Shown: positions 11,720 to 24,460, counted from the first letter of the stretch. The stretch: DNA of 64,000 bases from Molanna angustata (GCA_963576475.1 OY754987.1:8798666-8862665), one strand, 5' to 3'. Numbers and translations: made by a program. The notes: generated by a model not told the origin, from the sequence alone.

Positions 11720-13610
11720 TGTTATGTTGAAAAATATTAATCTTATTGTGGCTATATTTGTATATTAAGATTAATAAGTACAATTCTTTAGGTTTCTCAT
11801 AAATTTCCCTTTCGTTACAGTGATAGTAAATATCAATTAGGGATTTTTAAGCTGATGGCCGTGAAAATATTCATTATAGGAAATGTGGGGAATAAGTATA
11901 TTATTTATTTTAAGAATTATATAGGAAATTCGTATTTTATAATTACTTTTGGTGAAGTATTAGTTGAGTGCGATTGGTTGCACGCTGGTGTCTAGGATTC
12001 GATTCCCCAGTGGAATGGGTAATGTTTATATATTTTACATTTCAAATACATTTGGATTAATTTTAGATTAGCTTGATGTTGACAATTGTTTATATAAAAA
12101 TGGAGATATTTTTGTAATTTTACAATTCATGTTATAATTGTTGGTTTAATTGTGTTTTAAGATTTTTATAAAGGTGGATGGGAAGATGGTACTATTGGTT
12201 TCTTTTGTTAATTCAGTGAAGAGAGTGATACCAGCTCGTACGTATATAGTAAACGGTTCAAATTCGTACAGAATTGTTATCGTTTATTTATGTAGGTCAG
12301 TTTTTGGACATTTCATTTATTGTTTGAAAAAAAAAAAAAATTGAAAATATTTATTTCAAAACATTATTTAAATTAAAACTCATATATTTCTCACGTAACA
12401 CTACAAAATTTCGTATTAGAATAGACTATAGGTATATACTTAGAGCCTGACAAATAGATGATAGGTTGATAATATTATTCTTTTGATTCGTTGATTTAGT
12501 GGAAAACCGACTACGGTAATTTAATACGGCAAGTAGTATGTAATTTAAGATTTGAGGGTGAGTTGTTTGTTTCGTTTAGATTTACACTCGAAGTAACACA
12601 TGACAAGAGAATTGGTTATTGATGTTTATATTTTGTTTAATAATTAGTTATTTGTTGGTCTTTTGAATGGTATAGAATCATAAACAAATAAATTGGTTGA
12701 ACATAAGTGTAACTGAGAGGGGTCATTGTCTCGAAGCGCATTTAGGGGTGTGAAACACTTAATTGTTTGTTTTTTTTACAGTCTTCGTTGTTTTAGAAGT
12801 AGTTGGTATAATAAAATGTCTTAATGTTTAAAAGGGGAATGAAATTTTGTGGTCTCATAAAATACATTTTTGAGTGCATTTGCTGTTGGATGAATCGGAG
12901 TCTTTGATTTTACATAATATTCAAATTAATAGTAGTTTTTTTTTCTCTTTGTTCATTGTTAGTATATATTTAGTTACGACTATATTTTACGACTTAAAGT
13001 TTCAGTTCTGTGGGAAAAAGGTGTTGTGTTAAATTTTATAGTCGTTAAAAATTAATTTAAGAAATTTTACTGTGACAAATCAATTTTGTTTCGTTTATGA
13101 CATAACATTTTTTTTGTTTGTTCGCATAGGCGCAGTTTATGATGTAATAAATTGGAATGTATTTGGTTGCAGTATGCGTCAATGAATACTTCTTTTTTTT
13201 TATATTTTTGGGGTCGCGGACATTTTTGAAGGGTAGATACTTTATGTACCTTTTAAGTAAGAACAGGGAGTTATTACGTTTTCGTGTGCAGTATTGAGAG
13301 CATATTAATGGTGGTTTGAAGTAATATGTTTTGGCGTAATGTTATTGTAATTAAATTTTATTAAATCGATTAATTGATTCGGGAGTTATTTTATTTATTT
13401 ATTTGTTTGAAACATTTGCGCGTGTGAATTTTGCATTAATGGATTTATTGTTTGGTAACGGTTACTTATGACCAATTATTGATTGAGATATTAGTTGGGT
13501 TCATAATAGAATAAAGTTCTTTAATGTTATTTCGAGTACCTACCAGAATTATGTATATATTGAATGTAGATCAAAAATTTTAATGGAGTAGTTAGATAAA
13601 TTGTGTTAAT
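11720..13610. other. LARD interior, no recognisable content
   Basis: Apart from the B-box-like motif near 11990 I find only AT-rich sequence with stops in every frame. An internal A run is at 12328-12341. Nothing resembles gag, protease or integrase. Confidence 0.5.
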
Positions 13611-13617
13611 TAATATG

Positions 13618-13995
13618 CCATACCATACCATGCCCTCACGTTATTTCTCTGGTTGGGGTGGGCGGGGAGAGCCGAGCGCCGGACTCCTCTCTTTTGACAT
13701 GCATTCTTCGCTTCGTTCACGTCCATGCATCGTCTCATACACGCTCATCTATTATTCTTACTTCTAACATCTCCATTTTTCAAAATCCTATTTGTTCGTG
13801 CCAACTCTTTCTTGGCCGACCTCTACTTTTCATTCCTTTTTTTTATCAGCTTTGTATACTTTTGGCAGACGGTCATCCCTCATTCTTGCTATGTGGCCGA
13901 ACCACATTAGGACATTTATTTTTCATCTTACTTACGATATTTCTTTCAATCGTACATTCTTGTCTAATATCCTCATCTGAAGGGATATTTATCGT
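13618..13995 (-). pseudogene. RTE-type LINE 3' end remnant inside the LARD
   Basis: Read on the minus strand this matches the LINE ends at 36985-37590 and 37605-37955: the same order of gccgagcgccggactcctct, catgcatcgtctcatacac and cgacctctacttttcattcc. There it encodes the C-terminus of an endonuclease/reverse-transcriptase protein. Stops and frameshifts have destroyed the frame here. It shows that the LARD interior has itself taken in other retroelements. Confidence 0.7.
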
Positions 13996-13999
13996 TTCA

Positions 14000-15490
14000 C
14001 TGAAAGAAATATGGTATGTGTATCTTCGAGCATCATTAAGATAAGTCTGTTTACGATGTATGATTTAGGATTTCATTTTTTTTCTTCTAGCGTTATTAGA
14101 ACGAGTATTCGTAGTTGAGATATATATACTGAAGTGATTATTGACTAATATATTAAATAAGTGGATGTTTTCTCTGTCCCTTTTAAGAAATAGAATAAAT
14201 AATTTTATGATCGTAATTTTAATTATTGTTTCACATCGTTAAAATTTCGTTTCAAGGGTTCTTAAACTGTAGGGTTTGGGAATAGATTAGTTATTGTGGG
14301 TTTATATTTAACAAAATTAATTTAACTGTTGATATAGGACCATTCATCTGTCTTAATTGATTTTATTGTATGATGTAGTATTTAGTAGTTCTGCAGTTCC
14401 TCTTAATTTATTTAGGGGTACTGAATTATATTTAAAATAATAATTTATTTGATTTATATTTTAAAAAGATGACACGTTAAGGGATGTGGTCAATTTTGTA
14501 TGAGGAATGTGACAAAGTGACCAAGTTGACATTCCATACATTGGACGTATTTATTGACTTTATTTGGTTTGTAGTATATTTGGACAGATTTATATAACAA
14601 TTGAATTTCGGAAATATGAGATATGTTAAGTAAGGGGTTCATATAAATGTTGAAAGCTGTTAGTTTATATTGTCATGTTATATATATGATTCGTTTTGTG
14701 TTAATAAATAAATTTTAAATTACTGATAAGATTATATGTTGATAGTTTGGGAACTTAGTGTTAATTCCCCATGGGTCATAAATTTCATGGCATTATCTAA
14801 AAAAAAAAAAATATTTTAAACTTCGAGTGGTCCAATGTGTTAGTCACTTGTGATATAAATATTTGTTTTATTGGATTCTTTTACGAGTTAAGTAATAAGT
14901 TAGATTTAATAGCGCTGCATTTTTTCGTTGATATAAAAACAAAACATATAAGTGGCGTGCGTTGGGAACATGGTATATGGTATATACTTGTGTTGTAATG
15001 ACTTATATCTACGCTCGGGAACAGGAGTAGGGTGACCAAAGTATTTTTATCGAACGGTACATTCTTCGTCTGAAATGGTAGGGTGACCGCATTAATTTTT
15101 TTAAAATAGATAAAGGATGGAATTTCTAAATAGTGTTTTCACTATTATCTATACGTTTCAAAGTTTGAATATGGATATCAGGACTTATAGTTGGAGGGGA
15201 GAGTTCTTATATTGAATTTGTTTTATATTTGCCAATTTGCTGAATGGACAAAGATATTTAAGGTCGGGGGGGAGAAGGAGTATTGTTGTTTGTTCTTCTT
15301 AGTCGACAATAATTTTTAGGATGAATGAATGGATTAACAATCGGGGGGGAGGAAATCTTAAATTTATAATAGAAAATATGGACAACATTGTTTAGATTAG
15401 AACAACACGTCGAATTACTTCTTATGAATTTCGGTTGACTATTTAGTTTCTTCTGTGTGAAGTTCCACAATTTTCCTAATAAAATTACGT
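14000..15490. other. LARD 3' interior, no recognisable content
   Basis: AT-rich, with G-rich runs near 15265 and 15342 (ggggggagaagg and ggggggaggaaa types) that look like extra purine tracts. No protein motif was seen on either strand. Confidence 0.45.
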
Positions 15491-15496
15491 AACTTC

Positions 15497-15507
15497 AGGG
15501 GGGAGAA
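15497..15507 (+). promoter_or_regulatory. Polypurine tract of the LTR element
   Basis: The all-purine run aggggggagaa sits directly against the TGTGATG start of the right LTR, where plus-strand DNA synthesis is primed in LTR retrotransposons. Confidence 0.85.
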
Positions 15508-18488
15508 TGTGATGACTCTATTTGATTCGATTAATTATTTGTTTTCTTATATGGTGCATATAGTCTATTATTGTTTGAGGTATTCGAGTCGTCTTCTTCA
15601 TAATTTTTCTGATTAAAATTTCTATTTCGTTATGTAAGACGATTATAAAATACAATGGGATAGTTATTTGATTAGAAAATCGCCTTCCAAGGGGAGGAAT
15701 GTGATGACTTTATAATTTTAATATGCACATATGTGTACATATATATATTATTATTATTAAAGTATGATAAATATAGGTATTTGATAATATTAAATTGGAA
15801 TTGTACACTTTATGGGAGTTCTTTGTTGAAGTCGGTGAAGAATATTATAATATCTACTTACTAAACTAATATGGAATATATTTTGGTGTCATTGTTGGTA
15901 GCTTTGAACTATTCGTTAAGTTTGTTGATGCAAGTCCAAGGTACATGTGTGAATTGTATTAGTGTACCTATCTGGAATCGGAGGGGAGAGAAATTTGTCT
16001 TTAAGTATGTTGATTAGTGGGTGGCGGGGACACTTACTGGCAGATCTTGGTGAATGACGGGGGTACGTGCGAAGCTCCTGGAATTCATTTTTTGGTCTTT
16101 GTTTTGAATCCAGTAATATAATATTCATTAATAATTAGCTCGTTTAAAAATAAATTAAATTAATTCTCATTTAATAATCAGTGTTTATTTGTGGAACGAG
16201 GATGATCATCATTGGACTCTAAAATCATATTTATTTCTTTCTCATTTATTTTTCTATATCTTAAAAATTACAAAATTTCGGTCGATAAATATTTAAACGA
16301 AATAGTGATATTTTGGAAGGCGCTATACTACCAGAGCTGCGCAGGAGATCGATGAGTCTTTTTTTTATTATTTACTAACAATTTAATTATTTTCTTTTGA
16401 CGTAATAAGATGAGAATACATGAAAGATTTAATGTAAATTGGAAAATATAATCATTTTTAAACTATTTTGAATTTTCTTTCAAGTACAATTTGAATAAAC
16501 ATAATCTTATTTTAAACAAACCTATTTAAACCTATTTGAAATTTTTCTATATTTTATTAATTTTATATTTGAAGTATTGTGTTTTTATAACTGACAGAGT
16601 GAAATGAAGTAAACTTGTATAATCCTAATTCCATAAAAATTGTGTGCATGTAGAATTTAGTGATTCATAAATTATTTCTTTATTTAAATTACTAATAGCA
16701 TTATAATACTAACAAAACTCAATAACTCCTTTCCTATAAATGCATGTTAAATTGATAAGTTATCCTATCTCGTAGAAAATTAATAAGTATTATTTCCTGT
16801 CCTTAATACCAGTATTTTATTTATCGACTATCGTGGTAAAATACTTCACTAATCTAATATAATACTAATCTAATTTACCAAGTCCTTCTACCTTTGATGT
16901 CTCAAAAAGACATAACCAACTGACCATTGGTTCCTTTCTTCGAATTACTTCATATATCGTTTATTTATTTGTTTATTTGTCATATAGATAGATAAATGAA
17001 TAAATGAACACTAGAGTTGTGGGGTTATCGATATTTCAAAGGGTCGAAATGTCCCTATCGCAGCTGAAGTATGTTGGAGATATATATATTTATATATATA
17101 TATAGTAATGCATGTTTTACAGGTAGTCTAATTAATCCTTGTTAATGCACTCGGACCTGGAAGTAATTTGAAATGGTTGACCAGGATGGAAGCGAGCGGG
17201 TATAGGTGCTCGTTTCAAACTGCATGAAGCATGAAAAATTAGCATGATCTTCTTGAAAATCTGAATTTCCCTAACCTTAAAATGTCAGATGAAGTATGAA
17301 AATCGAGTGAAAAACACAAAACTTTATTAGCCTATTTTGTAGAAGCCTTAAAATGTCACTTAGACATCGCTAATGGAAATCAAAGTATCACCCTATGTGT
17401 CTTGAAATAACCATTTTATCTAAAGTAATCAAAATATTCATGTTTCAATCTGTTACTGTAGAAGGAAAATTCGTGTCCTGAAAACTAACATTATAAAGGT
17501 ATATTGGACATCTAACAAAATTTGATATAAAACTATTTACGTCACACTCATGGAAAGATCGTCGATTGCATATAAATATTGTCTTTTGTTATATAATGTA
17601 TTTTGGTATTGTTTTAATATGTTTTCATTACAGCAGGATATACGAAAAGGTAGGAAAACTTAAGTTCGTTATTTCCTAACCTCCATGAGTGTGAAAAAGC
17701 GTTAAGAAGCATATATCGTATTTTCTATTGAGTTTTATTTATGTTTTTGTTTATGAGAATCATATGAACTTGTTTTATGAAAACTTTCGTCATCCTATTA
17801 AGTCTGTAGGTACATGAATGCATTGTCTTCTATATATATATATAAATATAAGAGAGTAGATCTGTTAAAGATTCATTTTATTATAAAGTAAAATTTACCA
17901 AGTCTGTAGGTATATTAATATACATATATCGATCAAATTGAGTAACAATTAAGTTACATAATTTGGGTTGAGAATCGAAGTTTTATCATTACATTATACG
18001 AATTTAATAATTCTGTAGTTATAACTTTGTATATAAAGATTAATTATCTTTCAACAGTCGTGGAGTCTATTAATCTATTAATTATTAATATAATATATAT
18101 AAATTTTATTATAAATATTCGTCTATTTATAACTCGTAAATAAAACACAACGTAGAGGGTCCTTTTTAACGTGAATAATGACAGTAATCACTAGACGATC
18201 ATTGGCCAAAATCCGTTGAAAAACATATAAAATTAGCGAAATAAGATAGAAAAATACGATGTTCTTTCATGATAGAATCATTCAATAAGGAATATTCAAA
18301 TAGATGTAATAAATTCTAGATTTACCTTACAGGTAGAGGATAAACTAGTTAGTGAAATTAGCTATAGTACTAGGAAATAGACGTTAGATTTTAATAGGTA
18401 GTTTAGCTAGCTAGTTTAGGAGGTTATGGATCCACAGAAAAATAGTTTAGGACGATATTTAGTTCAGGTTAGGGTGGAGCCCATCACA
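15508..18488 (+). repeat. Right LTR of the 12.3-kb element
   Basis: This copy is 2,981 bp, starts TGTGATG and ends CATCACA. The long stretches I compared line by line match the left LTR, apart from a 2-bp shorter TA run near 17831. LTRs are identical at insertion, so this suggests a young insertion or recent gene conversion. Confidence 0.93.
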
Positions 18489-18537
18489 CTAGGTATATAA
18501 TTTATACATGCTATTTCTTGCTGTTTCTTTTTGTTTT

Positions 18538-18737
18538 NNNNNNNNNNNNNNNNNNNNNNNNNNNNNNNNNNNNNNNNNNNNNNNNNNNNNNNNNNNNNNN
18601 NNNNNNNNNNNNNNNNNNNNNNNNNNNNNNNNNNNNNNNNNNNNNNNNNNNNNNNNNNNNNNNNNNNNNNNNNNNNNNNNNNNNNNNNNNNNNNNNNNNN
18701 NNNNNNNNNNNNNNNNNNNNNNNNNNNNNNNNNNNNN
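18538..18737. other. Assembly gap of 200 N
   Basis: Exactly 200 undetermined bases. The round number suggests a fixed-size placeholder, so the true distance is unknown. The frames that run through it are meaningless. Confidence 0.99.
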
Positions 18738-19320
18738 AATTAAAAGTTAAAAAATTAAATGTGTTATATAAAATAAATGCAATTATACAAATGTGTAAAG
18801 AATATTTCACTAACCAAATTCACCCTATAGACAATCTAAGAATTGGTCCTCGCACAAGTGGAATGATAAAGATCCCAAAGAAATATACATCCTTTGGCCA
18901 AAATCATTATTCATATTATGGGGTGAAGTGGTTTAATGATTTACCAGTGGATATGAGAATAGTGGCGCAATATAATTTTGGTGGGTTCTTGGTATTGCTG
19001 AAAGACTTTTTGAAGTAACATTTTTCTTGTGTATTCATTGTGTATTATTTATTTTCAATTTGTGTATTTTTATTTATTCTACAGACCAATTTTGTATTTT
19101 TTTTTCTCTCTTTATATATAATATTATGTATGTTTGTATCTAAATATGTATGTTATTGTAAATAGATAAGTGCCTAGATTAAGATGTATGTATATAAATA
19201 GATAGTTTGTAGATTTGTGAAATGTGACTCACTTCAAAGCACGAGAAAACTCTTTTTAAAGTTGAGTCATAAAAAAAACAAAATTATAATGTATCTTTTT
19301 AAAAATTGTATATATTGTTG
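18738..19320 (+). pseudogene. LINE C-terminal fragment and 3' untranslated region
   Basis: After the gap the frame to 19018 reads PRTSGMIKIPKKYTSFGQNH, then YYGVKWFNDLPVDMR, and ends in LLKDFLK before the stop. This is the standard closing region of CR1/Jockey-like reverse transcriptases (W-N-x-LP followed by F-x-x-xL-K). The 3' untranslated part, with gttgagtcataaa near 19261, matches the minus-strand copy at 34930-35500 almost base for base. The 5' part is lost in the gap. Confidence 0.8.
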
Positions 19321-19376
19321 TATTGTGTATTTTTCTTTGTTATTTTTAATAATAAATAAATAATATTTTTATCATT

Positions 19377-19854
<478 letters not shown>

Positions 19855-19857
19855 AGA

Positions 19858-20048
19858 CTAGTTGCATGTAACACATGAGATCCAACTACCGATAGCGATA
19901 GTATATATAGTAGAAGAATAAGAATCAAACTATAAACCCATAAATCCAAATTATTGGAAATTTTAACACATGTTGGTATGTATGTCAAGATAGGACAGTA
20001 TGGGGGTCAGTCCTCTTTTCCTACCCGGAACATGAAAACAGCGTGATG
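19858..20048 (-). mobile_element. Helitron-like 3' end fragment, cut off by the hairpin
   Basis: It starts at ctagttgcatgtaacacatg (minus-strand 3' end CTAG, then T). It matches the copy at 61711 through agtatgggggtcagtc and gaaaacagcgtgatg, then stops abruptly at 20048/20049 where the long inverted repeat begins. Confidence 0.65.
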
Positions 20049-21175
20049 AGTTTTCTAGTTTATCGTTTATAGACTTGTTCGATTAGGTATATTCAAATTT
20101 TGTAAATTTGTATAATATCTAATACTCACTTAGACCCCATTAGATTTTGAAGGATATCTGAATAGTGTTTCTCATTTTTTCAACTGTCAAATATTTCAAA
20201 GTGACCCCAAGCTCAGGAAACTTAAAATTTGATATTTTTATTATATACATATTTGTGTATTACTGATACCATGTTAAAATTGATAGGTACTTGATATTTG
20301 ATTAAAATTGAACAATTGAAATCATAATAATATACATACATCTATATACATGACGTAACTTTTAACTAAATTAATATTAAGGATAACTGTGCGAGAACAC
20401 CTTCACCTAATTTATAAGGACTGTTGCTTTCATTGTTTACAAATACACCAATCTCTCAATAGATGGCGTTAGAAAAGGGTTTCTTCATTGGTTCATAGAT
20501 GGCAAAAGTAATAATGTCCTATTTTCAGGTTATTAGTTACTCATTATTCAAATATATTTTTTCTAAGTGCGTAGGTATATTATTTTAGTATATTTTAATG
20601 ATATTATTTTGAGACATAAAAATCATTAAAATATACTAAAATAATATACCTACGCACTTAGAAAAAATATATTTGAATAATGAGTAACTAATAACCTGAA
20701 AATAGGACATTATTACTTTTGCCATCTATGAACCAATGAAGAAACCCTTTTCTAACGCCATCTATTGAGAGATTGGTGTATTTGTAAACAATGAAAGCAA
20801 CAGTCCTTATAAATTAGGTGAAGGTGTTCTCGCACAGTTATCCTTAATATTAATTTAGTTAAAAGTTACGTCATGTATATAGATGTATGTATATTATTAT
20901 GATTTCAATTGTTCAATTTTAATCAAATATCAAGTACCTATCAATTTTAACATGGTATCAGTAATACACAAATATGTATATAATAAAAATATCAAATTTT
21001 AAGTTTCCTGAGCTTGGGGTCACTTTGAAATATTTGACAGTTGAAAAAATGAGAAACACTATTCAGATATCCTTCAAAATCTAATGGGGTCTAAGTGAGT
21101 ATTAGATATTATACAAATTTACAAAATTTGAATATACCTAATCGAACAAGTCTATAAACGATAAACTAGAAAACT
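20049..21175. repeat. Giant near-perfect hairpin: 554-bp arms, 19-bp loop
   Basis: Bases 20049-20602 are the reverse complement of 20622-21175 with no mismatch that I could find by eye. The loop is 20603-20621. The outer half of each arm belongs to a dispersed family (also at 27619, 27985, 30155 and 59609), recognisable by cagatatccttcaaaatcta and ctaatggggtctaagtgag. The inner half carries gccatctatg and ctattgagagattgg motifs seen again near 41340. Only the right arm continues into the rest of that family (21176-21335), so the right arm is the original and the left arm the inverted copy. It could be a real inverted duplication, a foldback element or an assembly artefact. Confidence 0.9.
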
Positions 21176-21335
21176 AGTAGTACATAGCACAAAGCACTTA
21201 TTACGCCGCACACATACAGATACTTGTGAAGTAATTTTCAGTATACTAGTTAATCCGCAACAAAAGAAATAACCTTATATTATATTGCGAACTCATAACT
21301 CCCCACTATCAGCGGCGACTCTATATGAAGTGCGT
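21176..21335 (-). mobile_element. Remainder of the dispersed family C copy
   Basis: It continues the right arm with gccgcacacatacagatac, tatactagttaatccgcaac and ataactccccact, matching 27760-27925. These are the 5' features of family C when read on the minus strand. Confidence 0.65.
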
Positions 21336-23270
21336 TGGATCAATTGCACTACCAATTTTTAAATGGTATATTCTAAAAATTAATATTAAAATATGTTTTT
21401 AATATATTTTTACGCTTTAATTTATTACTGTTATTTTTCTAAACCAATTGATTATTATATATACCCTCGCAATCGACATCATATTATAATGAAATCTACC
21501 GCAATACAAATATTATCATTATGTAATGTATGGCGTGCGATATCCATATTGCACCAAAATTGATTTCTTTTTAATACAGCGTATGTATGAAGAGAAAGAG
21601 ATAGTCCCCTGGCAGATGAAATAGCGATACTTGTACTGAATTCATAAGGCAGACTCGTGCAGGCTCGTGCGCTGCACCAAGCTTATCATATCTTAGATGT
21701 AGTTAGTATGTATACATCTATCTCGCTCTCTAATTCATGAGCCATTCGTATTGAAAGAGATGAGTGCCACGTTTACATGACATACAGCCGATTCCGCGAC
21801 TAAAATACGAGTGTCACATATTGACACACAACTTTAGACCTAATTACTTAGTATATTAATACTTGATTGAGAGGAAAATTGTATGAATAATACTCCCATA
21901 CATTTGTCTTCACGACATCTGTTGATAAATCAGTGAAACAATATTGTAAAATAACAATATCACTTATAAAAGAGAACGCTGGCGCGGTTTTTAAAATTAT
22001 TTGAAAACAAATACTGTGACTTTAATACATTTTTTTAAATATCCTATATTGTATTTATGGTTTAAATACCTATTAATTTATTATTAATTCAGGAAAAAAT
22101 TGCACTACCAAAAATGATCAAAAATACAATCGACCAGTCGCCACTGCCCACTATATCTCCTTGGGGTAGTGAGGAGTTAAAATAAATATTTTTCGATAAA
22201 GTACACACAATCACGCCGTGGTTCTATTGACAAGAGAATACTATTTTGATGTTCATTCTATATTGCTTCTATTTGAATAGAGTGAAAATTCAAATAAAAT
22301 GAAATAGTATCAAGATAAACCTACTATTCAATGTATTTATAGAGTACAATACAAGATAAGACCTACAACTTTCTATGTGGGGCTTATTTTAATGGATTTT
22401 CTTTGCTCTTTTGAACTCTTATTATTTCACAAACTAGAGACATACCTACGTATGTATGTACAAGTGGGAATATCCCTATAGAGAGTGTTAATCTGTGAGA
22501 CGAGGAAGCACAACCGTGAAGAATGCAAAAAGAGTTTTTCAATGGAACTTTGTTCTCTCCGGGCGATGGAAACATAACACAATAGAAAAGTTTACGGTGA
22601 AAAGCTCGTGGAAAATAGTGGAAAAGTCCATTAGCTCATTCTTACACGGCCCTCTGAGCTCAATTATTGTAATCTAATGGATCGAAGCCGACACAGGGAC
22701 TCTTTTCTAACTCGGTCGAATTAACATGCACATTTCTTTCGCGTTTTTCACTTATCTCTTAAATTACCACGATGTTAACTGTGTTTTATATGGTAATTGA
22801 AATAAAAAATACGTGAAGCTCTTCTAGCGAAAGAATGAGGGTGATATCAAATATGCATAAAGGTAGGTATTATAAAACAGGGATACGTAAACGTATACTG
22901 ATAGGAATCAACTAATAAAATCAGTTGACGTTCAACGTTGTGTTGAGAATTGCGTGTCACTTTTGCCATAACCTTTGCAACTATGTTGTATTTTATTTAT
23001 TTATTTTTTTGAGATTTGGAACACGGTAAAGAGATAAAACACACAAACATACATAATATCAATCATAAAAATGCAACCGTGCACAGAAATCACAAAATCT
23101 CACGAGGCACACCCTGTCGTGGGTAAAGCAATAAAAATACAGACAAAATTATTTTGTTAATTACATTGGATAATAATATAAAAAGAAAATAAAGTGCTGA
23201 GGATAGAAACAAATACAAAAAATATAAAGAAAACAACTTATAGATATACAACATATATACACATATTATA
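21336..23270. other. AT-rich sequence, no gene recognised
   Basis: A short stretch at 22150-22185 (ctccttggggtagtgaggag) resembles the family C terminus. The two small frames at 22384-22677 overlap on opposite strands and match nothing I know. No RNA gene was seen. Confidence 0.4.
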
Positions 23271-23275
23271 TAGAT

Positions 23276-23732
23276 CAGGGGTGGCCGACTTGATTAGATC
23301 CAAGATCTACTGTTTACTGAGAAAGCCCTATGCGATCTACCAATTACATACTTATTGAAATTTTAAATGAAACAGCATAGTTCAGTACACAATTAAGTAG
23401 TATTTTTATATTTTATTAAGAGGGAAAACATAAAACTGAAAATTATTCTTAGTAACTACTTATGTATGTATATTAGTGTGAGCACTGCGTCTGAACATCT
23501 CCCGCTAGATTAGCAAAATCAGGTTTGTAGTTGTAAATTGCCAACCTTACAGAATCCAGTGTATGAACGTCTGTCAAGCGAGAACGGTGTTTATTTTTTG
23601 TTTGTTTTAAATAGGAAAATGCTGAATCACATAAATATGTTGAACCAAAACACGAATGCAATTGTTCAACACATTTCTTCAAACATGGATATTTCTCGTT
23701 GGAAACCAATGCCCAGAAATCTAGATCCATAA
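23276..23732 (-). pseudogene. hAT transposase C-terminal remnant with one element end
   Basis: The minus-strand frame (23473-23730) encodes about 85 residues with FGSTYLCDSAFS, then KNKHRSRLTD, then YKPDF. These are the hallmarks of the C-terminal dimerisation region of hAT transposases of the domesticated GTF2IRD2/SCAND3-like type. The outer end reads caggggtggccgac at 23276, typical of hAT terminal repeats (CAGGGGTGGCC). The catalytic N-terminal two thirds, zinc finger included, are missing, so the copy is dead. The flanking frame at 23666-23857 is out of register and not recognisable. Confidence 0.8.
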
Positions 23733-23739
23733 AGTAACG

Positions 23740-24279
23740 TGATAACGTGAACGAAACGTGATGCGTGCAGCAGTTGGTGATTCCGTTGCGCAGTCTGTTC
23801 TACGTATTTATCTATATCGGTCCTACCAAATACTATACCCGCAGTCGACAGCAACAATACTTGACAAGTACAAGGATATGTATTTCGCAGTCAATCTACA
23901 TATTTTATATAAGTTTCAAAAATTTCAATCAAAATAAAAAAAAACATCATTGAACTTTAACACATGAACAGTAGTTTAAAAAAAAGAAAAATAACAATGA
24001 AAAAAAATAACAATAATTCCAGAAAACAATTATACATAGGTACATTCAATTGAAAACTCAATAAGAAGTAAATAAATACAAGTTAGAAGAAAGAACAGTA
24101 AATGAATATGAATTATTTTGGAATAAAAATTCAATGCAGTTGTAACTGAAAAAGTCGATATGTTGTGGTTAAAATATCTACACAAAAAAGTCAAATAAAA
24201 GACGCAGTATCATGAGATAAGAACAGAAAATAAGTATAAATGAATTAATCAACTCAGAGAATACAAGCAGTCAACTAGC
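23740..24279. other. A-rich sequence with no recognised feature
   Basis: Many A runs and short AT words; probably more decayed hAT interior. Nothing codes. Confidence 0.35.
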
Positions 24280-24460
24280 ACAATTTTTTTTTAAAGAATA
24301 TGTCCTTGTTAAACAAGTATATAATATACATCTTCCTACGTTCCCTAAAATAAGCAAATAAATGCTTGTGCTTAGGTGAACGAAATCGGTCGAGGCAGGA
24401 TTCGAACTCTCGACCACTGGATTACTAGCCCAGCGCCCTAACCGTTCTGCCACCGACCCA
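24280..24460 (-). mobile_element. SINE-A copy, tRNA-Thr-like head
   Basis: On the minus strand the head starts gggtcggtggcagaacgg (A box) and contains gagttcgaatcctgcc (B box). The anticodon loop position reads AGT. The head is followed by the shared body atttcgttcacct, agcacaagcatttattt and acaaggacatattc, then a short A/T tail. The same body follows all SINE-A heads (38551, 61313, 62769), which shows a SINE rather than a host tRNA gene. Polymerase III would drive it, and it depends on a LINE for movement. Confidence 0.85.

Larger units (their letters stand above)
6192..18492 (+). mobile_element. Non-autonomous LTR retrotransposon (LARD-like), complete, 12.3 kb
   Basis: Two direct repeats of about 2.98 kb (6196-9178 and 15508-18488) begin TGTGATG and end CATCACA, an exact inverted terminal pair. 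The insert is flanked by CTAG on both sides (6192-6195, 18489-18492), a 4-bp target duplication; the restored target is the palindrome tataccTAGGtata. A primer-site candidate follows the left LTR at 9184 and a purine tract precedes the right LTR at 15497-15507. The 6.3-kb interior has no frame above 130 codons and no protease, reverse transcriptase, RNase H or integrase motif. That makes it a large retrotransposon derivative needing helper proteins. A 4-bp duplication fits several insect Ty3/gypsy lineages, but the superfamily is inference. Confidence 0.9.

Noticed and set aside
18508..19018. Frames running through the N gap
   Set aside because: The undetermined bases are read as open. Only the part after 18738 has real sequence, and it is a LINE fragment.
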